In this document: in pieces, positions 32,958-40,579 of the stretch
Layout: the number at the start of each line of letters is the position of its first letter
Position numbering within the stretch: the stretch's first letter is position 1
Assembly (NCBI RefSeq): GCF_003429565.1
Contig: NZ_QUAK01000122.1
Location: 1-62,292, forward strand
Direction of reading: 5' to 3'
DNA: 62,292 nt
Origin: Streptomyces triticagri
GTDB taxonomy: Bacteria; Actinomycetota; Actinomycetes; Streptomycetales; Streptomycetaceae
Translations under genes and position numbers: made by a program
Notes under the pieces: model-generated
What the model was told of the DNA's origin: nothing
Databases searched by the model: none
The model's input: the letters and a program-made list of their open reading frames with translations, nothing else

Positions 32958-33032
32958 AGTAGGTCCGGCCGCCGGGGAATCCGTGAGCCAGATCACCGGC
33001 GAACCATGTGCGGGCCGGGCGCTCGGGATATA

Positions 33033-33049
33033 CGCTACGAGGCGTAGCG
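33033..33049. promoter_or_regulatory. Inverted repeat, TetR-type operator candidate
   Basis: CGCTACG and CGTAGCG are perfect 7-bp arms separated by AGG, preceded by GGATATA. The shape and length resemble TetR-family operators. It may be a second site for the neighbouring TetR protein or an operator for the thioredoxin gene. Confidence 0.5.
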
Positions 33050-33095
33050 AAAGCTTGCCGGGAGGCCGAGGCCTGTTCGGCGGGCGGCAACCACA

Positions 33096-33150
33096 GGTGC
33101 GGAGTGGGGACTCCGTGCCGACCACTGGTGCGGGATGGGGATCCCGTACC
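33096..33150 (+). repeat. Twin hairpins with GGGG loops
   Basis: Hairpin 1 is 33096-33119 (GGTGCGGAGT, loop GGGG, ACTCCGTGCC). Hairpin 2 is 33127-33150 (GGTGCGGGAT, loop GGGG, ATCCCGTACC). The units are 31 bp apart and each is preceded by ACCAC. Two stem positions differ between the units by paired changes (AG/CT against GA/TC) that keep pairing. They lie about 210-260 nt before the thioredoxin-TPR gene. They could be an RNA leader element or DNA palindromes. Confidence 0.75.
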
Positions 33151-33358
33151 GGGCAAACGGTCCTCCTCGGGACCATACGGCCTGCTTCCTCCGGGGACCA
33201 GGCCTCGGCCTGTCCGTACGCCTCGCAATCCGGCGGGGGGCTGCGGGCGGGCCGCGGTTGCGTCCGGGCGCACCACGGCGTGAGCGCCGGAGCGTCCGAG
33301 TTCCGACCGGTTCGACGGTGCTTTTCACAGCCGCGCGCTGAAGGGGGAGGATGTACTC

Positions 33359-34333
33359 ATGCAGCCACGGAACATGTCCATGAGCGGAGTCGTCGACCTC
33401 GCCGCGGTGAAGGCGGCCCAGGAGGCCAAGGCGAAGGCGGAGCAGACGCGCGCCGAGAACGCACGGCGGGGCGGCGGCGGCGCCGTGTCGCCCGCCGGCC
33501 TGGTGATCGATGTCGACGAGGCCGGCTTCGAGAACGACGTACTGCAGCGTTCCACCGAGGTGCCCGTCGTCATCGACTTCTGGGCCGAGTGGTGCGAACC
33601 CTGCAAGCAGCTCAGCCCCCTGCTCGAGCGCCTCGCCGTCGAGTACAACGGCCGGTTCGTACTGGCCAAGATCGATGTCGATGCCAATCAGATGCTGATG
33701 CAGCAGTTCGGCGTCCAGGGCATCCCCGCCGTCTTCGCGGTGGTCGCAGGGCAGGCCCTGCCGCTCTTCCAGGGGGCCTCGCCCGAGCCCGAGATCCGCC
33801 AGGTGCTCGACCAGCTGATCGCGGTCGGCGAGCAGCGCTTCGGCCTCACCGGCCTGACGGTGGACGCCGACGCGGAGGCCCCGGAGGCGGCCGAGGAGCC
33901 CGAGGAGCCGGCCGGTCCCTACGACGCCCTGCTCGAGGCCGCCGTCCAGGCCCTGGACGCCGGCGATCTCGGCGGCGCCGTACAGGCGTACAAGAACGTC
34001 CTCGCCGACGATCCCGGCAACACCGAGGCGACCCTCGGTCTCGCCCAGGCGGAACTCCTGCAGCGCGTCCAGGGGATGGACCCGCAGCAGGTGCGCACCG
34101 AGGCCGCCGAGAAGCCGGCGGATGTGCCCGCGCAGATCGCTGCCGCGGACCTGGATCTCGTCGGGGGCCATGTCGAGGACGCCTTCGGGCGGCTCGTGGA
34201 GACGGTGAAGCGGACCGCGGGCGAGGACAGGAACGCGGCGCGGGTGCGCCTTCTGGAACTCTTCGAGGTCGTCGGCGCCGACGATCCCCGGGTCGCCGCG
34301 GCGCGGTCGGCGCTGGCGCGGGCGCTGTTCTGA
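33359..34333 (+). CDS. Thioredoxin-TPR protein (CnoX/YbbN-like)
   Basis: 324 aa. A charged N-terminal extension (about 1-45) precedes a thioredoxin domain (about 48-155) with the active-site variant WCEPC (FWAEWCEPCKQLSPLL) and the cis-Pro loop VQGIPAVFAV. An acidic Ala/Glu/Pro linker (about 165-188) leads to TPR-like helices to the end. CnoX/YbbN proteins are holdases that pass substrates to GroEL and DnaK and protect cysteines from over-oxidation; that role is assumed by homology. Both active-site Cys are kept here, unlike E. coli CnoX. GGGGGAGG lies 8 nt before the ATG. Syntenic with SCO5419. Confidence 0.92.
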   Translation: MQPRNMSMSGVVDLAAVKAAQEAKAKAEQTRAENARRGGGGAVSPAGLVIDVDEAGFENDVLQRSTEVPVVIDFWAEWCEPCKQLSPLLERLAVEYNGRFVLAKIDVDANQMLMQQFGVQGIPAVFAVVAGQALPLFQGASPEPEIRQVLDQLIAVGEQRFGLTGLTVDADAEAPEAAEEPEEPAGPYDALLEAAVQALDAGDLGGAVQAYKNVLADDPGNTEATLGLAQAELLQRVQGMDPQQVRTEAAEKPADVPAQIAAADLDLVGGHVEDAFGRLVETVKRTAGEDRNAARVRLLELFEVVGADDPRVAAARSALARALF

Positions 34334-35008
34334 TCGACGCACCGTCCGCCCCGGGTGCGAAGCGGAACCGGGTGCGACAGGTCCGATCGTGACCAGTCGC
34401 TAAACCAGTGGTTCTGATGGGGCCTGTGAAAATTTGGCGACGAAGGCGAGCAGCGGCCGCGCTTTACCAAAACTTGGTAATCGCGGTCGCTGTTACTTGG
34501 AGTAAGCCAGTGGCGTGATTCCGTCCGGTTTCAGTCCGGATTCAAATGATTCGCGGCCGACCTTCGGTGCACTCTGTGTTGCCGTACGAAGTCACGCGGT
34601 CGTGTCGTGGTTATGCAGCCGTTACCAGCGAGTAACGAACCCCCTTGTGCGGGGGCCGCGAATGGACCACGATCGGCCACGCTCGGTCCATTGCAGTACT
34701 CCGGCAGCCAGTTCGGGGTGGGCAAAAACGTGGGTCCCCACCGAGTGGACCTGAGGCGCAGCCGAAGGTCCTGGACAGGGGGGTCTCTGCCGTCCGGCAG
34801 GGCCTGTCCGCAGGTTGTGCGTGATCAGTCAGGCGCGACCAGTGGTTGTCGCTCGGGGGTGATCGCCGGCGGACCGGACGCATCTGCGCCCGGGACGCAT
34901 CGAGGCGCTCTCCTTCCCGAGGACGTAGCACTTCTCCCATCCCTGCCCTGCTGAGCCCTGAGGGGAGCAGCCGCGGCCGGAGATGTACGTCCGAGAAGGA
35001 GGAAAGTC
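34334..35008. other. 675-base intergenic region before the DUF6230 gene
   Basis: No gene is convincing here. The region is less GC-rich than its surroundings and full of palindromes: three TTAC...GTAA sites (34464-34636), ATGGACC/GGTCCAT near 34662-34688 and GGTCC/GGACC near 34735-34753. It ends in a strong AAGGAGG site. This looks like a complex promoter region for the envelope cassette that follows. Confidence 0.6.
34464..34636. promoter_or_regulatory. Three TTAC...GTAA palindromes
   Basis: Site 1 is TTACCAA-AAC-TTGGTAA (34464-34480, perfect). Site 2 is TTAC-TTGGA-GTAA (34493-34505). Site 3 is GTTAC-CAGCGA-GTAAC (34621-34636, perfect outer arms). They share TTAC(C/T)...GTAA, so a single dimeric regulator could bind all three. 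The regulator is not identified. Confidence 0.55.
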
Positions 35009-35635
35009 ATGGAGTCCGTGGCTCGTGGCGGAACCCGTTGGAAGCGGTTCGCCGTGGTCATGGTGCCGAGCGTCGCGGCGACTGCCGCGATAGGCGTCGC
35101 TCTCTCGCAGGGTGCGCTCGCGGCATCGTTCAGTGTGTCGGGTCAGTCGTTCAAGGTGACGACCGACAAGCTCGTGGGTAACGGGTTCGTCCAGTACGGC
35201 GGAGTCGACGTCGGTGTCGACTCGGACGGGAAGAAGGCGGCCCACCCGGTCGCCGTCTCCGGGTTCAAGAACGCCACCATCACCAACATGTGCCAGTCCG
35301 TCGTCACGCCGGACGTGCCGCTGGTGGGCACGATCACGCTCCAGCTGAACGCTGGTGGCGGTGGTACGCCGGTCAAGGCCGACAACCTGGTGCTCGACGT
35401 CGCTCAGCTCGACACCGACGCCGAGTTCAAGAACATCAACATCGGTGTGGCGGCCGGGTCGCAGAGCAAGGGCCCCAAGGGCCTGAAGCCGCAGGACCCG
35501 ACCTCGTTCGCGCAGGAGGCCGACCAGGCCGTCCTGACCGACGTCAAGCAGACCGCTTGGGCGACCACCGCCGGCACCTTCAAGCTGAGTGGTCTCAGCA
35601 TGAAGCTGCACAAGGGCAAGAAGGAGTGCTACTAA
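35009..35635 (+). CDS. DUF6230 secreted protein
   Basis: 208 aa. A basic N-terminus and hydrophobic stretch (WKRFAVVMVPSVAATAAIGVALSQGALA) end in an apparent signal-peptidase site near residue 39. The mature part is beta-rich (ASFSVSGQSFKVTTDKLVGNGFVQYGGVDV, ATITNMCQSVVTPDVPLVGTITLQLNAGG) and contains two Cys, one near the middle and one next to last. Homologues are sometimes labelled 'cholesterol esterase', but I see no lipase GxSxG motif, so I do not accept it. AAGGAGGAAA supports the ATG. First gene of a three-gene envelope cassette. Confidence 0.9.
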   Translation: MESVARGGTRWKRFAVVMVPSVAATAAIGVALSQGALAASFSVSGQSFKVTTDKLVGNGFVQYGGVDVGVDSDGKKAAHPVAVSGFKNATITNMCQSVVTPDVPLVGTITLQLNAGGGGTPVKADNLVLDVAQLDTDAEFKNINIGVAAGSQSKGPKGLKPQDPTSFAQEADQAVLTDVKQTAWATTAGTFKLSGLSMKLHKGKKECY

Positions 35636-35678
35636 GCACCCCTTCCGGCGGGCGGGGCGCACCGACGCACCGCACGCT

Positions 35679-35700
35679 CCCGCGGGTTGAGGCCCGCGGG
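35679..35700 (+). terminator. Hairpin between the DUF6230 and DUF6114 genes
   Basis: CCCGCGGG, loop TTGAGG, CCCGCGGG. This 8-bp GC stem could weaken read-through and make the first gene more abundant than the next two. Confidence 0.5.
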
Positions 35701-35777
35701 GGCACCGTCCCCGTCCGCCGGAGTCCGCCGATCCGCACCATCTCCAATGCATTGCCGGTTCCAGGGAGCTGTTTTTC

Positions 35778-36290
35778 ATGAGCGCCGAGTCCCCAGGGCT
35801 GAGCCAACGATTCCGACACGGTCGGCTGCGCTTCAGGGCCTGGCGGGGTGCCCGCCCGTTCTGGGCGGGCCTGCTGACGATGCTGGGTGGCGTGCCGATC
35901 GCCTGGCTGCCCTACGCCAACCTCAAGCTCGGCAATCTGACCCTGGCCATGGCCACCACGGCGGGTGCGGGTTCGCTGATCATAGGTGTCCTGCTGATCA
36001 CTCTCGGCCTGACCATGTGGTTCCACCACCTGGTGCGGGTCTTCGCCGGTGTCGCGGCGATCCTGCTCGCCCTGATCTCGATCCCCGTGTCCAACCTGGG
36101 CGGGTTCCTGATCGGTTTCCTGCTCTCCATGACCGGTGGCGCGCTGTCCATCTCCTGGGTGCCGGCGAAGAACGGTCCGGAGGCTGCCGCCGGGAAGTCC
36201 GAGGCGTCCGAGGAGCGGGCGGGCGAGGACACCGCGGTGCAGGACGACACGACACTCGAAACGAACGGCGGGAGGCACCGTGCGGGGTGA
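35778..36290 (+). CDS. DUF6114 membrane protein
   Basis: 170 aa. A basic N-terminus (RFRHGRLRFRAWRGARPFW) precedes three to four hydrophobic segments (about residues 29-47, 52-78, 84-105 and 108-125) and an acidic, hydrophilic C-terminal tail. It matches DUF6114, which accompanies DUF6230 in actinomycetes. The function is unknown; the pairing suggests an integral-membrane partner of the secreted protein. Its stop overlaps the next gene's start by 11 nt. Confidence 0.88.
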   Translation: MSAESPGLSQRFRHGRLRFRAWRGARPFWAGLLTMLGGVPIAWLPYANLKLGNLTLAMATTAGAGSLIIGVLLITLGLTMWFHHLVRVFAGVAAILLALISIPVSNLGGFLIGFLLSMTGGALSISWVPAKNGPEAAAGKSEASEERAGEDTAVQDDTTLETNGGRHRAG

Positions 36291-37662
36291 CGAGGCACAA
36301 CTGGCCGCCGCGGCCGGGGGTGACGACTTGCTCGGCAGCACCGGACCGCGCCATGCGGCCCCGAGGAAGTCGCTGCTGACCAAGCTTCAGATACCCACCA
36401 GCAAGGCGCTCGCCCTCGCCGCGATGCCCACCGCGGTCTTCGTCGGGATGGGCCTGACGCCCAAGCTCGCGATAGCCGACGACAAGGACGCCGCACCGCG
36501 CGCCGCCAACCCGTGTGTGTCACGGGAGGACGAGGACCCGAAGGACTCCGAGGACCCCGAGGCGGACAAGGACGCCAAGGCCGACAAGGACGCCGAGGCG
36601 GAGAAGGACGCGGCAGCGGACGAGGACTCGCCCTCCCCGTCCGAGTCCGCGAAGCCTTCGGCGGGCGACAAGGCCGGCGACAAGGCCACCCCGGATCCGG
36701 AGTCCACCGGTGACGCGGGCGAGAAGGAGTCCGAGCCGGCCGCCGGCGAGGAGGAGCCCGAGCCCGAGCCGACCGAGTCGAAGACGAAGAACCCGCTCGA
36801 CCCGCTGGGCGTCGGCGACGCCATCAAGGACTTCTTCACGCCGGACGACAAGAAGACCGAGGAGCCGGCTCCCGAGGAGTCCGCCGCCGAGGACGAGAAG
36901 CCCGCCGACGAGTCCGCGGACTCCGACGACAAGGCCGCGGACGACAAGGCCGGCGACGGCGCCGCGGCCGGCGGGAAGGCGGTCGGGGACGCGGCCGCCG
37001 AGGCGAAGGAGAAGGCCGAGGCCGCCAAGAAGAAGGCGGCGAAGGAGAAGGCCGAGAAGGAGAAGGCCGAGAAGGAGAAGGCCGAGGAAGAGGAGAACCT
37101 CTCGGCCGAGGACAAGCTCAAGGCCAAGATCGAGGAGGCCGCCGCCGGGGCGGGCACCACGGCCGAGGAGCTGGACGGCAAGGCGGCCGACGAGAACGCG
37201 GGCTGCGCCAAGGCCGGCGACGTGGAGCAGGGCATCCCGCTGCTGCCCGACGACCCGTTCGTCCTGGAGACCGAGAAGCTGACGCTGCGGACCCTCGACT
37301 ACCACGGTGTCGTCGACGTCCAGACGCAGAGCGGCAAGGTCAAGAAGGCCCTGAAGTTCACCGCCGAGGAGATCGACATCAAGTCGATGCACCAGAAGAC
37401 GGTCGGCCCGAACGGTCTGACGGGCAACGTCAAGGCGGCGGAGGGCAGCACGACGACCTTCCGCAACGGTGAAGTGACCATGTACACCGAGGAGTTGAAG
37501 GGCAATCTGTTCGGTCTCATCCCGGTGACCTTCACCCCCGAGACGCCCCCGCCCCTCAATGTGCCGTTCGCCTTCTTCACCAACGTCAAGGTGACTCAGG
37601 CGGGCCAGTTCGGCGGCACGATCACGGTGCCGGGTCTGCAGAACTACTTCAGCCGCGACTGA
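36280..37662 (+). CDS. Lys/Glu/Asp-rich envelope protein of the DUF6230 cassette
   Basis: 460 aa, GTG start with GGGAGG upstream, overlapping the DUF6114 stop. A hydrophobic stretch at about residues 40-63 (ALALAAMPTAVFVGMGLTPKLAIA) looks like a late signal or anchor. A long charged region follows to about residue 300, first Asp/Lys/Pro/Glu-rich, then helical with KEKAEKEKAEKEKAEEEE. The C-terminal 150 residues are ordinary folded sequence (EQGIPLLPDDPFVLETEKLTLRTLDYHGVVDVQT...LFGLIPVTFTPETPPPLNVPF). I do not recognise a family. The long stalk suggests a domain displayed away from the membrane. Confidence 0.85.
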   Translation: MRGDEAQLAAAAGGDDLLGSTGPRHAAPRKSLLTKLQIPTSKALALAAMPTAVFVGMGLTPKLAIADDKDAAPRAANPCVSREDEDPKDSEDPEADKDAKADKDAEAEKDAAADEDSPSPSESAKPSAGDKAGDKATPDPESTGDAGEKESEPAAGEEEPEPEPTESKTKNPLDPLGVGDAIKDFFTPDDKKTEEPAPEESAAEDEKPADESADSDDKAADDKAGDGAAAGGKAVGDAAAEAKEKAEAAKKKAAKEKAEKEKAEKEKAEEEENLSAEDKLKAKIEEAAAGAGTTAEELDGKAADENAGCAKAGDVEQGIPLLPDDPFVLETEKLTLRTLDYHGVVDVQTQSGKVKKALKFTAEEIDIKSMHQKTVGPNGLTGNVKAAEGSTTTFRNGEVTMYTEELKGNLFGLIPVTFTPETPPPLNVPFAFFTNVKVTQAGQFGGTITVPGLQNYFSRD

Positions 37663-37701
37663 GCCGTACGGTCACCGGCCCTCGGCCGGGTACCGGCCCG
37701 C

Positions 37702-37743
37702 AACGCCAAGGGGCGCCCTCCGAGGAGGGCGCCCCTTGGCGTT
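37702..37743. terminator. Strong bidirectional terminator
   Basis: A perfect 19-bp stem (37702-37720 with 37725-37743) around a CGAG loop, containing GGGGCGCCCTC and its complement. It lies between the convergent envelope cassette and pyruvate kinase gene. Confidence 0.92.
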
Positions 37744-37771
37744 GCCGTGCCCCGCGGGGCCGTGCGTGGTG

Positions 37772-39202
37772 TCAGTCCCGCTCGCCGCCGCCCAGGTGGT
37801 GCACCCGGACCATGTTGGTGCTGCCGGGGACACCGGGAGGCGAACCGGCGGTGATGATCATCGTGTCGCCGTCCGAGAAGCGCTGCAGCTTGAGCAGCTC
37901 GGCGTCCACCAGGTCGACCATCGCGTCCGTGTTGTCCACGTGCGGCACCAGACGGGACTCCACGCCCCAGCTCAGGGTGAGCTGGTTGCGGGTCTCCTCG
38001 TCGGTGGTGAAGGCGAGGATCGGCTGGACCGCGCGGTAGCGGGAGAGCCGGCGGGCGGTGTCACCGGACTTGGTGAACGCCACAAGCGACTTGGCCTCCA
38101 GGAAGTCCGCGATCTCGCAGGCCGCCCTGGCCACCGAACCGCCCTGCGTACGGGGCTTCTTGCCCGGCACCAGCGGCTGCAGGCCCTTGGAGAGCAGCTC
38201 CTCCTCGGCGGCCCGCACGATCTTCGACATGGTCTTGACCGTCTCGACCGGATAGGCGCCGACGCTGGACTCGGCGGACAGCATCACCGCGTCCGCGCCG
38301 TCCAGAATCGCGTTCGCGACGTCGGAGGCCTCGGCGCGGGTGGGGCGCGAGTTGGTGATCATCGACTCCATCATCTGGGTCGCGACGATCACCGGCTTGG
38401 CGTTCCGCCGGCACATCTCCACCAGGCGCTTCTGCACCATCGGGACCTTCTCGAGCGGGTACTCGACGGCCAGGTCGCCGCGGGCGACCATCACCGCGTC
38501 GAAGGCGGCGACCACGCTCTCCATGTTCGCGACGGCCTGCGGCTTCTCGACCTTCGCGATGACGGGGACCCGGCGGCCCTCCTCGTCCATGATCTTGTGG
38601 ACGTCGTTCACGTCGTCGGCGTTCCGCACGAAGGACAGGGCGACCATGTCGCAGCCCATGCGGAGCGCGAAGCGGAGGTCCTCGACGTCCTTCTCGGACA
38701 GGGCCGGTACGTTCACCGCGGCGCCCGGCAGGTTGATGCCCTTGTGGTCCGAGATGACACCGCCCTCGACGACGACGGTACGGACCGCGGGGCCCGCCAC
38801 CTCGACGACCTCGAGCTCGACGTTCCCGTCGTTGATCAGGACCTGGTCGCCGGCGGCGACGTCGCCCGGCAGACCCTTGTAGGTGGTGCCGCAGATCGAC
38901 TTGTCGCCGGCCACGTCGTCGGTGGTGATGGTGAACTCGTCACCGCGCACCAGCTCGACGGGGCCTTCGGCGAAGGTCTCCAGACGGATCTTGGGGCCCT
39001 GCAGATCGGCGAGCACGCCGACGGCACGGCCGGTGTCCTCGGCGGCCTGCCGGACGCGGTCGTACCGCTCGCGGTGCTCTTCGTGGGATCCGTGGCTCAT
39101 GTTGAAGCGGGCCACGTTCATGCCGGCCTCGATGAGCGCTTTCAGTTGGTCGTACGAGTCGACGGCGGGGCCGAGTGTGCAGACGATTTTGGAACGGCGC
39201 AT
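37772..39202 (-). CDS. pyk: Pyruvate kinase
   Basis: 476 aa. Converts phosphoenolpyruvate and ADP to pyruvate and ATP, the last step of glycolysis. N-terminal MRRSKIVCTLGPAVDS, substrate region NVARFNMSHGSHEEH, active-site signature VIAKVEKPQAV and ATQMMESMITNSRPTRAEASDVANAILDGADAVMLSAES are all intact. A C-terminal allosteric domain is present. S. coelicolor has two pyk genes; by synteny this is the SCO5423 copy (Pyk2). No ribosome-binding site is seen; TAGGAT is 7 nt before the ATG, implying a leaderless message. It lies upstream of no gene in its operon. Confidence 0.97.
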   Translation of the reverse strand: MRRSKIVCTLGPAVDSYDQLKALIEAGMNVARFNMSHGSHEEHRERYDRVRQAAEDTGRAVGVLADLQGPKIRLETFAEGPVELVRGDEFTITTDDVAGDKSICGTTYKGLPGDVAAGDQVLINDGNVELEVVEVAGPAVRTVVVEGGVISDHKGINLPGAAVNVPALSEKDVEDLRFALRMGCDMVALSFVRNADDVNDVHKIMDEEGRRVPVIAKVEKPQAVANMESVVAAFDAVMVARGDLAVEYPLEKVPMVQKRLVEMCRRNAKPVIVATQMMESMITNSRPTRAEASDVANAILDGADAVMLSAESSVGAYPVETVKTMSKIVRAAEEELLSKGLQPLVPGKKPRTQGGSVARAACEIADFLEAKSLVAFTKSGDTARRLSRYRAVQPILAFTTDEETRNQLTLSWGVESRLVPHVDNTDAMVDLVDAELLKLQRFSDGDTMIITAGSPPGVPGSTNMVRVHHLGGGERD

Positions 39203-39209
39203 GAGGCAG

Positions 39210-39215
39210 ATCCTA
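39210..39215 (-). promoter_or_regulatory. -10 box for pyk, leaderless
   Basis: TAGGAT on the minus strand, 7 nt before the ATG. The -35 region is not clear. Confidence 0.45.
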
Positions 39216-39291
39216 TCGGTTTGTTTCGTAGCGGAATATTCCGTCTGGTGGAAGGTCCAAATGGGCGAACCGCCGCTCAGTTGTGGGCTCT

Positions 39292-40503
39292 TCAGCCCCG
39301 TACAAGCGCGTACGCCGAGGTCGCGATCTCCAGTTCCTCATCAGTGGGCACCACCGCGACCGCGACACGTGCCGCGGGCGGCGAGATCAGCCGCGCGCCG
39401 TCCGCGCGGGTCTCGTTCAGGACCGGGTCGACCGCGAGGCCGAAGCCCTCCAGCCCGGCGACCGCGGCCTCGCGCACCGCGGTGGAGTTCTCGCCGACCC
39501 CGGCGGTGAAGGTCAGGGCGTCCACATGGCCGAGCACGGCCGAGTAGGCGCCGATGTATTTCTTCAGACGGTGGACGTAGATCTCGAAGGCGAGCCGCGC
39601 GCTGTCGTCGCCCTCGTTCATCCGCCGGGTGATCTCGCGCATGTCGTTGTCGCCGCAGAGGCCGATCATGCCGCTCTTCTTGTTGAGCAGGGCGTCGATG
39701 GTGTCGATGTCCATGCCCGCCACCCGGTTCAGATGGAAGATAACGGCCGGGTCGATGTCCCCGGAACGCGTACCCATCACCAGGCCCTCCAACGGGGTCA
39801 GGCCCATCGAGGTGTCCACGCAGCGCCCGCCGCGCACCGCGGACGCCGAGGCGCCGTTGCCCAGGTGCAGGACGATCACATTGACCTCCGCCGGCGCCTT
39901 GCCGAGCAGCTTCGCGGTCTCCCGTGAGACGTACGCGTGCGAGGTGCCGTGGAAGCCGTAGCGGTGGATGCGGTGCTCGTCCGCGGTGGCCACATCGATC
40001 GCGTAGCGCGCCGCGGACTCCGGCATCGTGGTGTGGAACGAGGTGTCGAAGACCGCGACCTGCGGCAGGTCGGGGCGCAGCTCCATGGCCACCTCGATGC
40101 CCATCACGTTCGCCGGGTTGTGCAGCGGGGCCACCGGGATCAGCCGCTTGATCTCCTTGAGCACCGCGTCGTCGATCACGGTGGGCACGGTGAAGTACTT
40201 GCCGCCGTGCACCACCCGGTGCCCCACCGCGGCCAGTTCGGGGGAGTCGAGACCGAGCCCGTCCTTCGCCAGCTCGGCCGCGACCGCGGCGAGCGCCGCC
40301 GCGTGGTCGGCGATCGGGCCCTCGAACTCCCTGGTCTCCGCGCCCTCCACGGCCAGCGGAGTGTGCTTGAGCCGGGAGGTGTCCTCACCGATCCGCTCGA
40401 CCAGACCCACCGCGAGCCGCGAGGTGTCCCGCATGTCGAGCAGCTGGTACTTCACCGACGAGGAGCCGGAGTTGAGGACGAGTACGCGGGTCGGCGTGGT
40501 CAC
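39292..40503 (-). CDS. ackA: Acetate kinase
   Basis: 403 aa, GTG start. Catalyses acetyl phosphate + ADP to acetate + ATP, reversibly. Family signatures VLVLNSGSSSVKYQLLD at the N-terminus and RYGFHGTSHAYVSRETAKLL in the middle are complete, as are LHLGNGASASAVRGGRCVDTSMGLTPLEG and FTAGVGENS. GGAGG lies 10 nt before the GTG. It follows pta on the same strand with a 76-nt gap, so the two probably form a pta-ackA operon for acetate overflow and reuse. Confidence 0.97.
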   Translation of the reverse strand: MTTPTRVLVLNSGSSSVKYQLLDMRDTSRLAVGLVERIGEDTSRLKHTPLAVEGAETREFEGPIADHAAALAAVAAELAKDGLGLDSPELAAVGHRVVHGGKYFTVPTVIDDAVLKEIKRLIPVAPLHNPANVMGIEVAMELRPDLPQVAVFDTSFHTTMPESAARYAIDVATADEHRIHRYGFHGTSHAYVSRETAKLLGKAPAEVNVIVLHLGNGASASAVRGGRCVDTSMGLTPLEGLVMGTRSGDIDPAVIFHLNRVAGMDIDTIDALLNKKSGMIGLCGDNDMREITRRMNEGDDSARLAFEIYVHRLKKYIGAYSAVLGHVDALTFTAGVGENSTAVREAAVAGLEGFGLAVDPVLNETRADGARLISPPAARVAVAVVPTDEELEIATSAYALVRG

Positions 40504-40579
40504 GAGAGGGGTGCCTCCAGATCGGCGGGGCGGACGGATCCCGGGGTACGGGGAGCGTGCTGGTCCTGGGCGCGGCCGG

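Larger units (their letters stand above)
32935..33358. other. Intergenic region, TetR gene to thioredoxin-TPR gene
   Basis: 424 bases without a convincing gene. It contains the TetR operator and promoter, the 33033 inverted repeat, the twin hairpins at 33096-33150, and a GGGGGAGG ribosome-binding site for the next gene. Short frames crossing it have no family resemblance. Confidence 0.6.

Noticed and set aside
35009..35635. 'Cholesterol esterase' label carried by homologues of the DUF6230 gene
   Set aside because: No GxSxG nucleophile elbow or catalytic His context is visible, and the protein is small and beta-rich.
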